Shown piece after piece: positions 20,799 through 33,327 of a DNA stretch of 64,000 nucleotides. The position numbers and the translations under genes are program-made. Position 1 is the first letter of the stretch. Each line of letters starts with the position of its first letter. This DNA is from Adiantum capillus-veneris (taxonomy: Eukaryota > Streptophyta > Polypodiopsida > Polypodiales > Pteridaceae). The notes under the pieces were generated by a model. That model searched no databases. It saw only the letters and a program-made list of their open reading frames with translations, and was not told the origin of the DNA. The DNA is taken from the NCBI GenBank assembly GCA_014529385.2, contig CM043969.1, forward strand, positions 36,639,922-36,703,921. The letters are read 5' to 3'.

Positions 20799-23700
20799 AT
20801 GGCTGACAACAACAACACAGATGTGTTCAAGATGTTTGCTGTTGAGGACAGGTTGGATGGGGACAACTACCCTATGTGGTCTTATATGATGCAACATGTT
20901 CTTGTGTCAAAAGGTGTCTGGAACATTGTGCAGGGCATTGATGTACGTCCTGGTTCTGAGGATGTAGGCGATGTTGAGGATGTTGCAGGTCTTGCTGCAA
21001 GGATTGCAGCTGTTAGAGTTGTTTTGCCTACGGCAGAACAAGCTCGTTGGGATGTTAAGGATGCGCAGGCTCATGCATTGATTGCGTTGTCTGTGAAGCA
21101 CACCATTGTTCCTCACATCCGTTCTGCAAAATCTGCAAAACAGGCTTGGGATATTCTAGCAGGTCTTTATGCAAGCCGCAATGAGGCTAAAATTGCTTTG
21201 CTGCATAAAGAGCTGGAGTCGAAGATTATGCATGAGGAAGATGATATGGACACTTTCCTTGCTAGTGTCAAGGATATCAATGAGCGGCTTATTTCTGCAG
21301 GTGAAGTCATTTCAGACAGTTCCCTTGTGCAGACGATTCTTGATGCCTTACCAGATTCCTACCAGACATTTGCTAGTACTTGGAGACTTATGACCCAAGG
21401 AAATCCTGAAGTTGTCAAGTTTGATGCATTATGCACATTGCTGTTGCAAGAGTCACTTTCTAGAAAAAACAGGACTAGACAGCGTGCAGTTAAACAGGCT
21501 TTTATTGCTTCTCAAAGAAAGGGTGGTAACAGCAATGCAACCACTTCTTATGGTTCTACTGCGACTGGCAAAAATTATGTTCCTAATACTTCTGCTGGCA
21601 GCAATTCGTCTGGAAATTCTGGTGATAAGGGCAAAAAGAAGATGCGTTGCCATTATTGTAAAGCCAATGATCACTTGATCAAGTCGTGTCCTAAGATGAA
21701 GGCCAAAGAGGCTAAGAAGAAAGAGGGTGGTTCCACTACAAATGCTTGTTCCACTACAAATGTAGCCATTGTTGAGTCTTCTGTGAAAGGAGACTGTGTT
21801 GCTGATGTTGATGCAGAATGGGCTTTTAGCGCAGAGTGCACTTACAATCCTGCTGTCCATGATGCATGCTTGTCAATTGCTGCAGATTCACATGTGTGGT
21901 ATTTCGACAGTGGTGCTACAAAGCACATTACCTCACATCGTGAATTGTTTACCTCTCTCGAGTCTGTCCTTCATGGGAATTCAGTCACTTGTGCCAACAA
22001 CGCCTCTTATCCAGTTCAGGGAGTTGGAAAGATTGTGCTCACTGCTGCTAATGGCAGTTCCTTCACACTTGTTGATGCACTTTATGTACCTGGGATCAAG
22101 AAGAATCTCTTGTCTGTATCCGCACTTGCTAGACTTAGACTTGTAGTCAAATTTGTGGATGACAGATGTACAGTTCATGATCTCAATTTTGGTGATGAAA
22201 TTGTTGCATCTGGGCTTTTGTGCCGTGGGCTGTATAAGCTCAATTTGTATGACAAGTGTGGACAAAATTTTGCAAATGTTGTTGCAGATTCAAGGGCTAT
22301 TTCAGATGCAAAACTTTGGCATGCACGTCTTGGTCATCTGAATTTTGCCAGTTTGCTGCGTTTGCAGAAATCTGATATGGTTGCTTCTTTGCCACCTCTT
22401 GAAGCACCTGTCAAACATGTTTGTGAAGGCTGTATTTTGGGTAAGATGCAACGTTCTAAATTTCCAAGGGATGGTTCAGTTCGGGCCACATGCAGGTTGC
22501 AGCTTGTGCATAGTGATGTTTGTGGGCCCATGCAAACTCCGTCCTTGGGCAATTACCTATACTTCGTGACTTTCATTGATGATTACTCCAGGCATGCATG
22601 GGTATTTCCGCTTAAAGCGAAGTCCGAAGTTTTTATGTGCTTCAAACAATTTCTGGCTATGGTTGAAAATGTCTCGAAATGTACTATGGGCACCCTCCGT
22701 TCCGATCGAAGGGGGGAGTATATGTCTCATGAATTTAATGCATTTCTGGCTAGTCGTGGGATAAAACACCAATGTACAGTGCCTTATACGCCTCAGAAAA
22801 ATGGTGTTGCTGAGAGGAAAAACAGGTCACTGACGGAAATGGCACGATGTATGGTCAAAAGTCAAGCTTTACCGCATTCTTTTTGGTTTGAGGCCATCAT
22901 GTGTGCCACTTATGTACTTAACAATTGTCCTACGAAAGCTTTGCAGTCTATTACTCCATATGAAGCATGGCATGATAGAAAGCCTTCTATTGAGCACATG
23001 CGTGTTTTTGGCTGTTTGGCATATGCTTTGGTGCCACAAGTGCAGCGCAGAAAATTGGATGATAAGGCTGTCAAATGTATTTTTGTTGGTTATAGTGCTG
23101 AGATCAAAGGTTACAGGTTGTATCATCCGCAAACAAAACGTATTCTGGTTTCTCGGGATGTAGTGTTTGTGGAAGATTCTGTTCAGCCCTTGCTGTCATG
23201 TACTAGAGACAGTAATGTAAGCTCACAGGACATTTATGACACTTTGTTGCCTCTTTTTAGTGGTGGAAATACGAATGTAAGCTCCAATGAGGCAAATGTA
23301 CAGCCTATGGGGGTTTCTGAAAATGTTTTAGATCAGCCTATTACTGATGCAGATGTACATGATGTACTTGATGAGGAAAGGGCTGAAACTGAGCAGGCTG
23401 GAGGTATGCCAAAATGGCTGGTGCACACTTTGCGTGACAGGAAATTGGATGCACCTTTGTCTAGTCGTACTAGTTCAGGCTCTCGCCATGCATCTTATGC
23501 ATCAGATTGTTATGCTTTGGCTGTGTCTAGTTTACATGATGTTGAGGAGCCTCTGTCTTTTGATGAGGCACAGAATTCAGAAAATTGGATGGCTGCCATG
23601 CAATCAGAATATCATGCACTTATAGAAAATGACACATGGACTTTATGTGATTTGCCTCCTGGCAAAAAGGCCATTGGTACAAAGTGGGTTTACAAGTTGA

Positions 23701-25089
23701 AACGCAAACCGGATGGTGAGATCGATCGCCATAAGGCTCGACTTGTTGCAAAGGGTTATGCACAACAAAAAAGGCATAGATTATGAAGAGACTTTTGCTC
23801 CCACATGTCGTATGACTACTGTGCGTTTTCTATGTGCATTGGCAGCTCATTTTGGTTGGGATGTACATCAATCAGACATTGCTACTCTTTCTTGAATGGT
23901 GACATATTTGAGGAAGTTTATGTAACGCAGCCTCGCGGTTTTGTCATAAAAGGACAAGAGGACAAAGTGTGCAAATGTAACAAGGCTTTGTATGGGTTGA
24001 AGCAATCTCCTCGTGCTTGGTATGAGAAAGCTGACACTCATTTGGTCAAACAAGGCTTTCGTAACAGTCCAACAGAAAGCACATTGTATGTAAAGCGTGA
24101 GGGTGATGTATTTCTCATCGTGGTTCTTTATGTTGATGATTTGTTGATCACTGGACCAAATGAGAGATATATTGCTGAATTTAAGGCTGATTTGAATGCT
24201 ACTTTCAAGATGAAATATTTGGGGCTGTTGCATCATTACTTGGGTATACAGTTTAAGCAGTGTGATGGTGGTATTGCCTTGTGTCAGAAAAGTTACATAG
24301 AGACATTGCTATGTAAGTTTGGACTTGAGGATTGCAAACCTATTGCCACTCCCATGGAAACAGGTTTGAAGTTGAGTCTACATGATGTTGGTGATCCTGC
24401 TGATGTCACTCTTTACCAAACTGTTGTTGGCTGCCTCATTTATGTATGCAACACGAGGCCGGATATTCAGTTTGCAATCTCACAGGTCAGCAGATTTATG
24501 CATAGACCAGGGTCTAAGCATTGGCAGGCTGTCAAGAGGATTTTCCGCTACCTTAGTGGCACTTTACATCTTGGCTTGTTTTATCCCAAGGGGGGATCAT
24601 TGCCGCCAGACTTACATGCTTTTTCGGACTCAGATTGGGCTGGTTGTTTTGACACGAGAGTGTCCACAAGTGGTTTTTGTTTCATGCTTGGCAGTTCATG
24701 TATATCATGGTTGAGCAAGAAGCAACCTACTGTGGCCACTTCGAGTTGTGAGACTGAGTACAGGGCAGTCTTCACAGCTACGGTTGAGTGTGTATGGCTT
24801 AGACGCCTTATGGCTGATTTGGGTGTTGGACAGGACACTGCCAACACTATCTAGCTACACTGACAGACAGAGCGCATTGGCAGTTGCGAGGAACCCAGTT
24901 TTTCATGCTCGCACAAAGCACATTGAGGTGCATTACCACTATGTCAGGGAGAGGCTCTCAGCAGGAGAGATCAGCTTGGCTTATGTGCCAACACAGGATA
25001 ACCTTGCAGATCTTTTCACAAAGGCATTGTCTCGTGAGAAGCTTGAAGCTTTCCGCAAAGCTTTGGGCTTACTCCCCTTTGTGGACTGA
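20799..25089 (+). pseudogene. Copia-2 gag-pol polyprotein with three frame lesions
   Basis: Seen: ATG at 20799 (MADNNNTDVFKMF) opens a frame intact to 23786. Domains: copia Gag; CCHC knuckle CHYCKANDHLIKSC (residues about 284-298); protease FDSGAT (about 370); integrase HHCC and DDE core (HSDVCGP, LRSDRRGEY, GVAERKNR with catalytic Glu retained, D-35-E spacing); start of RT. Lesions: an extra A in the A-run at about 23766-23773; a missing base at about 23884-23890 (IAT-FLNGD), shared with Copia-3; and a 4-bp insertion at about 24850 that makes a TAG. RT (YVDDLLITG) and RNase H (DSDWAGC, ARTKHIEVHYHYVRER) are otherwise well kept. SDRRGEY has Arg where SDRGGEY is seen in Copia-3. Not able to make full-length Pol as it stands. 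Confidence 0.9.
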
Positions 25090-25165
25090 TCCTGTCCTCA
25101 GGGCATGGCACTTCCCTTTACTCATGTGCCAGCTCTCGTTCACCGCATCACTCCAGGGGGGGATT

Positions 25166-25392
25166 TGTTACCATATACATGTGGTAGTGATGTGTGTGAA
25201 CACACTAGGACCGCCGGGGCATTTTTTCCCTCTTTAGGAGGTTTTTTCCCCCGTGCATTGTATATACGCCCATCACTCTAGGGCTATCAATCTTTCCATT
25301 GCACACTAAGTAATACACTCTCTATTGTGTGCCTTGAGCTTCCTTTGTCTTCTCCAAGCTGTGTGTGTTTCTCTGCAACCCTAATTCCAACA
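25166..25392 (+). repeat. Copia-2 3' LTR
   Basis: 227 bp, same ends as the 5' copy. Differences seen: TTTC/TTGC, CCTC/CTTT and CCGC/CTGC. Confidence 0.93.
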
Positions 25393-26829
25393 ACTGTGAG
25401 TCCAAAGATTCATATTCTCTAGATGTGGAATATGTCTCATGTAAGGATGTCTAAAAAAGAACATCCTTGAAGTATAATATGTACTTGTGCGTGGAGGTAA
25501 CTGCAAACACTCGACGACCGGAGTGAGAGGGACCCTCATTAGCCTTGCTCCACACTAGCTAAACCGAACTCCTTGAGTCCCTAGACCATGTTGTATCCCA
25601 TGTGACAACATGTGCCAAATAAACCCTACAAGTGGGTCTATAACTTCATGATGCAAAAAATGTATGTTACACACTACGGCCCAAAGTACTTTGTTCCGAC
25701 GTGCCTTGGGCATGGCTCTAAAACATTCAATCAATAGATGCGTACCTAGGGATTGAACTTAATGTTCACTTACCTGTATTTTAATGCACAGGAGCACGTC
25801 TCCCATCTGTGAAGGGGTAGGGAACAATAATGGAAAAATGAGTAAAAGACAAGCAACATTGCATTGGGAACCCTCGGTGTTGCCTTCGCAATCAAAAACC
25901 TTGGGTTAGAAGCTATGTATTCAAACCCCTTGGTAAGACCCTTTATAGAAATTGCTCAACTAGCAGGTAACGGTTACCAACAAAGTCGACCGTGTACAAA
26001 ATGTTTGAAATCAACTTGAAAAGTTGAATTTGTCCACTACCCCATGGTAAATTGCAGACGTCGTTCCTTGAACGTATAACTAGGATAGATCAAACTTGAG
26101 AACAATCACCCAGTGAAATGCCAACATTTGGGTCTTACCCTAGGTCTGACAGTGGCTCTTAGCCTTTGTGGCTCATAGCCCTTATGCCAATAGCAAATTA
26201 GTGTTCTATCAGACAAATCGATGAAGACTAATTTGGGTGGCGTCTTGGCTACTGTCTATCTGAGAGTTAGAGCACCTCGGCTCAGGCTGACTCACGAGCA
26301 AAACATGTATCAAAAGCTTCTTAGAAAGTGTTCATTATTCTTTGAGAGAAAGAAGAAAGAGAGAGAAAGAGAGCATGTTTGGCTGAGGAACTTTCCTTAA
26401 GTTGTTGGAGTGTGTACCCAATCTGGTGCTCGTACGCTTCTTATGCCTAGCTTGCAACTTATCCTATAAGTATGCAACAATCGGCGTGTATAACACTCTC
26501 ATCGAGAGAGGCAATAGAAAACACAAGTCAAATCTTGACCCATCTACCTTGTATGGGGTCGTGACTGTATGAGGATGACTTGAATAGGGCACTTGGCCTA
26601 TGACTCAAGTCCGAGTCGCAGGTTCCTTTTAGTGGTGTTGTGCATCAACAACAACCGAAGAAACATAAATGAAAATCATGTGAAACAATTTATAACGCAT
26701 ATTGTCCTTGTCAGAGTGGGGTGTGATAGAGGAAACGTAAACCAAAAGGTGGTAAAATTCAGTCCACCTGGCGAGCATGCCTTGCGTGTAGGGTGGTACG
26801 CCCTTGGCAAGAGTGACAACTCAAACGTG
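25393..26829. other. Spacer between Copia-2 and Copia-3, nothing recognised
   Basis: 1.4 kb with no sustained reading frame, LTR, primer site or tandem unit. A purine-rich AGAGAAAGAAGAAAGAGAGAG stretch occurs near 26343. It is the pre-insertion DNA of both flanking elements. Confidence 0.6.
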
Positions 26830-27030
26830 TGTTACCATATATATGTGGTAGTGATGTATGTGAACACACTAGGGCCATCGGGGCATTTTTTCGCTCTTTA
26901 GGAGGTTTTTTTCCCCCGAGCATTGTATATACGCCCATCACTATAGGGCTATCTATCTTTCCATTTGTGCCTTGAGCTTTCTTCATCTTCTCCAAGCTAT
27001 GTGCGTTTCTCTGCAACACTAATTCCAACA
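26830..27030 (+). repeat. Copia-3 5' LTR (shortened)
   Basis: 201 bp, TGTTACC...CCAACA, missing the CACACTAAGTAA... segment (about 26 bp) present in the 3' LTR and in both Copia-2 LTRs. Confidence 0.9.
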
Positions 27031-27329
27031 ATTGGTATCAGAGTTGGTTGCGTCCTCCCGCGCTTAGTCACCAACATCTCCAACACACGCCTGCTCACTT
27101 TCTCCGCAGTCTGCTCAGATTTCTAATTTGGGCTCGTTTCGACTTCTGTTTCCACTACAGGCAGTACTGCATAGGCTATTTTATCATTTTGTGCAAAATT
27201 TATGTTAGTGCCGTATTCTGTATAACAGGTGCCTTACGATCTTCTACAATTTGTGCTATGTAGCACGTGTTGTTCCCGCTTTGTTTCTCCTCTTTTTGGG
27301 TAGTTTTCACATCAGGTGCAGCATTTACC

Positions 27330-30300
27330 ATGGCTGACAACAACACAGATGTGTTCAAGATGTTTGCTGTTGAGGAGAGGTTGGATGGGGACAATTACCC
27401 TATGTGGGCTTACATGATGCAACATGTTCTTGTGTCAAAGGCATTTGGAATATTGTGCAGGGCAATGATGTACGTCCTGGTTCTGAGGATGTAGGCGATG
27501 TTGAGGATGTTGCAGGTCTTGCTGCAAGGATTGCTGTTGTTAGAGTTGTTTTGCCTACGACGGAACAAGCTCGTTGGGATGCAAAGGATGCGCAGGCTCA
27601 TGCATTGATTGCGTTGTTTGTGAAGTGCACCATTGTTCCTCACATTCGTTCACTGCAAAATCTTCAAAAATAGGCTTGGGATATTCTAGCAGGTCTTTAT
27701 GCAAGCCGCAATGAGGCTAAAATTGCTTTGTTGCGTAAAGAGCTGGAATCGAAGATTATGCATGAGGAAGATGATATGGACACTTTCCTTGCTAGTGTCA
27801 AGGATATCAATGAGCAACTTATTTTTGCAAGTGAAGTCATTTCAAACAGTTCCCTTGTGCAAACTGTTCTTGATGCCTTACCAGATTCATACCAGACTTT
27901 TGCTAGTACTTGGAGACTAATGACCCAAGGAAATCCTCACGGTGTCAAGTTTGATGCATTATGCACATTGCTGTTGCAAGAGTCACTTTCCGAAAAAAAC
28001 AGGACTAGACAGCGTGCAGTTGAACAGGCTTTTATTGCTTCTCAAAGAAAGGGTGCTAACAGCAATGCAACCACTTCCTATGGTTCTGCTACGAGTGGCA
28101 AAACTTTTGTTCGTAATGCTTCTGCTGGCAGCAATTTGTCTGGGAATTCTGGTGATAAGGGAAAAAAGAAGATGCATTGCCATTATTGTAGAGCTAATGA
28201 TCATTTGATCAAGCAGTGTCCTAAGTTGAAGGCCAAAGAGGCTAAGAAGCAAGAGGGTCGTTCCACTGCAAATGTTGGTTCCACTACAAATGGAGCCATT
28301 GTTGAGTCTTCTATAAAAGGAGACTGTGATGCTGATGTTGATGCAGAATGGGCTTTTAGTGCAGAGTGCACTTACAATCCTGTTGTCCATGATGCATGCT
28401 TGTCATTTGTTGCTGTAGATTCACATGTGTGGTATTTTGACAGCGGTGCTAGAAATCACATTACCTCACATCGTGAATTGTTCACCTCTCTTGAGTCTGT
28501 CCCTCATGGGAATTCAGTCACTTGTGCCAACAATGCCTCTTATCCAGTTCAATGGGTTGGAAAGATTGTGCTTATCGCTGCAAATGGCAGTTCTTTCACA
28601 CTTGTTGATGCACTTTATGTACCTGGGATCAAGAAGAATCTTTTGTCTGTATCCGCACTTGCTAGACTTGGACTTGTAGTCATATTTGTGGATGACAGAT
28701 GTATAGCTCATGATCTCAGTTTTGGTGATGAAATTGTTGCATCTGGCCTTTTGTGCCGACGTGGGCTGTATAAGCTCACTTTGTATGACAAGTGTGGATA
28801 AAATTTTGCAAATGCAGTTGCAGATTCAAGGGCTTTACTCAGATGCAAAACTTTAGCATGCACATTTTGGGCATCTGAATTTTGCCAGTTTGCTACGTTT
28901 GCAGAAATCTAATATGGTTGCTTCTTTGCCGCCTCTTGAAGCACCTATCAAAGATGTTTGTGAAGGTTGTATTTTGGGTAAAATGTAGCGTTCTAAGTTT
29001 CCAAAGGATGGTTCAATTCGGGCCACATGCAGATTGCAGCTTGTGCATAGTGATGTGACTGGGCCCATGCAAACTCCGTCCTTGGGAAATTACCTGTACT
29101 TCATGACTTTCATTGATGATTACTCCAAGCACGCATGGGTATTTCCACTTAAAGCAAAGTCCGAAGTTTTTATGTGCTTCAAACAATTTTTGACTATGGC
29201 TAAAAATGTGTCGAAATGTACTATGGGCACCCTCCGTTCCGATCGAGGGGGGGAGTATATGTCTCATGAATTTAATGCATTTCTGGCTAGTCGTGGGATA
29301 AAACACCAATGTAGAGTGCCCTATACACCTCAGCAAAATGGTGTTGCTGAGAGGAAAAACAGGTCGGCTTGAGGGTGTCATGTGTGCCACTTATGTACTC
29401 AACAGGTATCCTATGAAAGCATTGCAGTCTAAAACTTCATATGAAGCATGGCATGATAGAAAGCCATCTATTGAGCACAAGCGTGTTTTTGGCTGTTTGG
29501 CTTATGGTTTAGTGCCACAAGTGTGGCGCAGAAAATTGGATGATAAGACTGTCAAATGTATTTTTGTTGGTTGTAGTGCTGAAAGCAAAGGTTACTGATT
29601 GTATCATATGCAAATTAAGCGTATTTTGGTTTCACGGTATGTAGTGTTTGTGGAAGATTCTGTTTAGCCCTTGTTGTCATGTACTAGAGACAGTAGTGTA
29701 AGCTCACAGGACATTTATGACACTTTGTTGCCTCTTTTCAATGGTGGAAGTTCGAATGGAAATTCCAATGATGCAAATGTACAGCCTATGGGGGTTTCCA
29801 AAAACGTTATAGATCAGCCTATTACTGATGCAGATGTACATGATGTACTTGATGAGGAAAGGGTTGAAAACGAGCAGGCTAGAGGTATGCCAAAATGGTT
29901 GGTGCACACTTTGTGTGACAGTAAATTGGATGCACCTTTGTCTAGGCGTACTCGTTCAGGCTCTCGCCATGCATCTTATGCATCATATTGTTACGCTTTG
30001 GCTGTGTCTAGCTTACATGATGTTGAGGAACCTCTATCTTTTGATGAAGCACAAAATTCAAAAAATTGGATGGCTGCCATGCAATCAGAATATCATGCAC
30101 TTATAGAAAATGACACATGGACTTTATGTGATTTGCCTCCTGGCAAAAAGGCCATTGTTACGAAGCGGGTTTACAAGTTGAAACGCAAGCCGAATGGTGA
30201 GATCGATCGCCATAAGGCTCGACTTGTTGCAAAGGCTTATGCAAAGCAAAGAGGCATAGATTATGAAGAGACTTTTGCTTCCACTTGTCGTATGACTACT

Positions 30301-31565
30301 GTGCGTTTTCTATGTGCATTGGCAGCTCATTTTGGTTGGGATGTACATCAATCAGACATTGCTACTCTTTCTTGAATGGTGACATATTTGAGGAAGTTTA
30401 TGTAACGCAGCCTCGCGGTTTTGTCATAAAAGGACAAGAGGACAAAGTGTGTAAATGTAACAAGGCTTTGTATGGGTTGAAGCAATCTCCTCGTGCTTGG
30501 TATGAGAAAGCTGACACTCATTTGGTCAAACAAGGCTTTCGTAACAGTCCAACAGAAAGCACATGGTATGTAAAGCGTGAGGGTGATGTACTTCTCATTG
30601 TGATTCTTTATGTAGATGATTTGTTGATCACTGGACCAAATGAGAGACATATTGTTGAATTTAAGGCTGATTTGAATGCTACTTTCAAGATGAAATTTTT
30701 GGGGCTATTGCATCATTACTTGGACATACAGTGTAAGCAGTGTGATGGTGGTATTGCCTTGTGTCAGAAAAGTTACATAGAGACATTGCTATGTAAGTTT
30801 GAACTTGAGGATTGCAAACCTATTGCCACTCCCATAGAAGCAGGTTTGAAATTGAGTCTACATGATGCTGGTGATCCTGCAGATGTCACTCTTTACCAAA
30901 CTGCTATTGGATGCCTCATTTATGTATGCAACAAGAGGCCAGATATTTAGTTTGCAGTCTCACAGGTCAGCAAATTTATGCATAGCCCAAGGTCTAAGCA
31001 TTGGCAGACTGTCAAGAGGATTTTTTGCTACTTTAGTGGCACTTTACATCTTGGCTTGTTTTATCCCAAGGGGGGATCATTGCCGCCAGACTTACATACT
31101 TTTTCATACTCAAATTGGGCTGGTTGTTTTGACACGCGAGTGTCCACAAGTGGTTTTTGTTTCATGCTTGGCAGTTCATGTATATAATGGTTGAGCAAGA
31201 AGCAACCTACTATGGCCACTTCAAGTTGTGAGGGTGAGTACAGGGCAGTCGTCACAGCTACGATTGACCGTGTATGGCTCAGACACCTTATGGCTGATTT
31301 GGGTGTTGGACAGGACACTGTCAACATTATCTACACTGACAATCGGAGCGCATTGGCAGTTGCGAGGAACCCAGTTTTTCATGCTCGCACAAAGCACATT
31401 GAGGTGCATTACCACTATGTCAGGGAGAGGCTCTCAGCAGGAGAGATCAACTTGGCTTATGTGCCAACACAGGACAACCTTGCAGATTTTTTCACAAAGG
31501 CATTGTCTCGTGAGAAGCTTGAAGCTTTCCACAAAGCTTTGGGCTTACTCCCCTTTGTGGCCTAA
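27330..31565 (+). pseudogene. Copia-3 gag-pol, heavily broken
   Basis: ATG at 27330 (MADNNTDVFKMF). A one-base loss at about 27440 shifts Gag. CAG-to-TAG stops, judged against Copia-2, occur at 27671, 29665 and 30948; CAA-to-TAA at 28799; other stops at about 28987, 29595 and 31185. About 56 bp is missing near 29367, just after the catalytic GVAERKNR, removing the start of the following helix. The base missing at about 30364-30370 (RT, IAT-FLNGD) is the same as in Copia-2. CCHC (CHYCRANDHLIKQC), protease FDSGAR (Thr changed to Arg after the catalytic triad), LRSDRGGEY, YVDDLLITG and the RNase H tail are still readable. Confidence 0.9.
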
Positions 31566-31586
31566 TCATGTCCTCAGGGGGGGATT

Positions 31587-31638
31587 TGTTACCATATACA
31601 TGTGGTAGTGATTCGTGTGAACACACCAGGGGGGGATT
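31587..31638 (+). repeat. 52-bp duplication of purine tract plus LTR start in Copia-3
   Basis: Purine tract AGGGGGGGA and LTR start TGTTACCATATACATG occur at 31576-31627 and again at 31628-31679, with a period of 52 bp. The first copy is an LTR stub of about 40 bp; the complete LTR starts at 31639. Confidence 0.88.
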
Positions 31639-31864
31639 TGTTACCATATACATGTGGTAGTGATGTGTGTGAACACACTAGGACCACCGGGGCATTTTTT
31701 CCTCTTTAGGAGGTTTTTTTCCCCGAGCATTGTATATACACCCATCACTCTAGGGCTATCTATCTTTCCATTGCACACTAAGTAACAGACTCTCTATTGT
31801 GTGCCTTGAGCTTCCTTCGTCTTCTCCAAGCTGTGTGCGTTTCTCTACAACCCTAATTCCAACA
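31639..31864 (+). repeat. Copia-3 3' LTR
   Basis: 226 bp, TGTTACCATATACATG...CCAACA, followed directly by target duplicate ACGTG. Confidence 0.92.
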
Positions 31865-32683
31865 ACGTGAGAGCCAAAACCACAAGTGCCTTGCACAGTC
31901 TGTACGGGTAGCGATGCATTATAAATGGATGTTGTCACACATAAAATGTGAGGAGATATCCTTATGTTACCAGTGTCCCAAACTTATGTGCCAAAGCCAG
32001 TGATTCCAAGTCAATGGGCAGTATCTTAGCACAAGTAAGAAGCCTTGCTTCGTGTAAAACTATCAAAGCACTTTGCTTTGCATAGCAACAATAGTTTCCA
32101 ATTAAAAGTGGAAACATGAAAAAACAAGAAAAACGGAAAACTGTCTAACCTGGTCATTCGGATGTAGCCCATTGCCTGGAAATTTCAAAGAGAAAAAACT
32201 CATTCGAATCTGGCTCCTAGCCAATTCGGCTGCACGAGAGAGTTTTCACGTGTATCATATACACCTTCAGGTATCATTTATGCTCGTCTGGCACGCAATG
32301 AAATATTATGCAAGCATGGTGTCAAATCCCTCCCAAGTTTGTATGCTCAGAGCATATGCCAAACGTGGGAAGTCTCAATACAAAATGTGTCAATTATGGA
32401 AGTCGTGCTTCACATAAGTACTTCTATGCTGTGATTGTTAACATACAAATATCATGGCAAAAGCGAACCGACCTTGTCAAGCACTTTCAATGGAACGACC
32501 ATTGTCGAAATTCCTGAAAGAAAGAAATCACTCTGTATTATATCTTGAATGAATATGCTATACTAAGCAACTTATTGTATCCTATACAAGTAACTAAAAG
32601 GGTTATCTAAAAGGGTAGATAACCACTAAAGAGCATGCAAGAAAATTGATTGGCTACTTAGTCTTAGAATCCATCAAAAAGAC
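31865..32683. other. Flank of Copia-3, nothing recognised
   Basis: No gene, LTR or tandem repeat seen. Short frames at 32172-32517 lack motifs. Confidence 0.55.
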
Positions 32684-33039
32684 CTATGAATCCAGTACCT
32701 GGGGACAATGTTTCCGTTGATGCTGTCCCATACAATTGAAACATAACTTCTGCAATTTGGCTTTCTGAAAGTCTACTGTGGAAAGTCTCCTCTTTGCCAC
32801 CTTGGTGGAGACTGGTTCGACGACTGCCATAGGTGTAGATACGGTAGCTTGTGGGATGCACGAGATGACCAGCTCCGTAAGGTGATCCACCTGTATAGCC
32901 AGCAATCGGACGCGAACCGCCAATTTACAAAACCATTCTTCAAATGTTTGAAAGTCACATCGTGTAACGTACTCTTTTTCATCGATGAGATTGCTAGTAT
33001 CCTCCAAAATTTCAAGTACACTTCGAGGAGGAGTAGATG
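32684..33039 (-). pseudogene. CCHC zinc-knuckle protein frame, C-terminal part, cut by Copia-4
   Basis: Seen: the minus-strand frame is open from the Copia-4 insertion point to TAG at 32686-32684. It contains TPPRSVLEILEDTSNL, a mixed amphipathic stretch, basic VAKRRLS and a C-terminal CFNCMGQHQRKHC, that is C-x2-C-x3-H-x4-C, one residue short of the usual retroviral knuckle. Joined across the element to 46519-46594, using one AGATG copy, it makes a 143-residue frame with a proper ATG. No RT or protease is beside it. Possible identities are a remnant Gag, an accessory transposon ORF or a small host nucleic-acid-binding protein. No family recognised. Confidence 0.5.
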
Positions 33040-33191
33040 TGTTGGGATTAAAGCCCAAGTGGACTCTTATACGGATATGGCCGGCCGCCCACCTAACTCG
33101 CTTATCACTAACTCTTTGTATATACTCACTTATACTTGTGTGAATAATAAGATTTGAGAGATAACCCTTTAACGAATTCTCTGTCGAGGTA

Positions 33192-33285
<94 letters not shown>

Positions 33286-33313
33286 TCGATCTAAGCTCCG
33301 CTCCGTGACTTCA
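33040..33313 (+). repeat. Copia-4 5' LTR with internal GT/GA microsatellite
   Basis: 274 bp, TGTTGGGATTAAAGCC...CGTGACTTCA. An interrupted (GT)n at about 33195-33268 is followed by (GA)n to 33285, then a 28-bp unique end. Confidence 0.9.
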
Positions 33314-33315
33314 AT

Positions 33316-33327
33316 TGGTATCAGAGC
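33316..33327 (+). other. Copia-4 primer binding site
   Basis: TGGTATCAGAGC (initiator tRNA-Met type), two bases after the 5' LTR. Confidence 0.93.

Larger units (their letters stand above)
20210..25392 (+). mobile_element. Copia-2: complete Ty1/copia element
   Basis: LTRs of 227 bp at 20210-20436 and 25166-25392 differ at about four positions. Flanks are ACTAT (20205-20209) and ACTGT (25393-25397), a 5-bp target duplication with one change. The initiator tRNA-Met primer site is at 20439-20450 and the purine tract AGGGGGGGA at 25155-25163. It belongs to the same family as Copia-3, by nearly identical LTRs and coding region. Confidence 0.92.
26830..31864 (+). mobile_element. Copia-3: older, decayed member of the Copia-2 family
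   Basis: A perfect 5-bp target duplication ACGTG (26825-26829 and 31865-31869) bounds LTRs at 26830-27030 (201 bp, lacking about 26 bp present in the other copies) and 31639-31864 (226 bp). The primer site at 27033-27044 has its last base changed (TGGTATCAGAGT). The 3' LTR start and purine tract are partly duplicated. Many stops, frameshifts and a deletion in integrase mark an older insertion than Copia-2. Confidence 0.92.
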
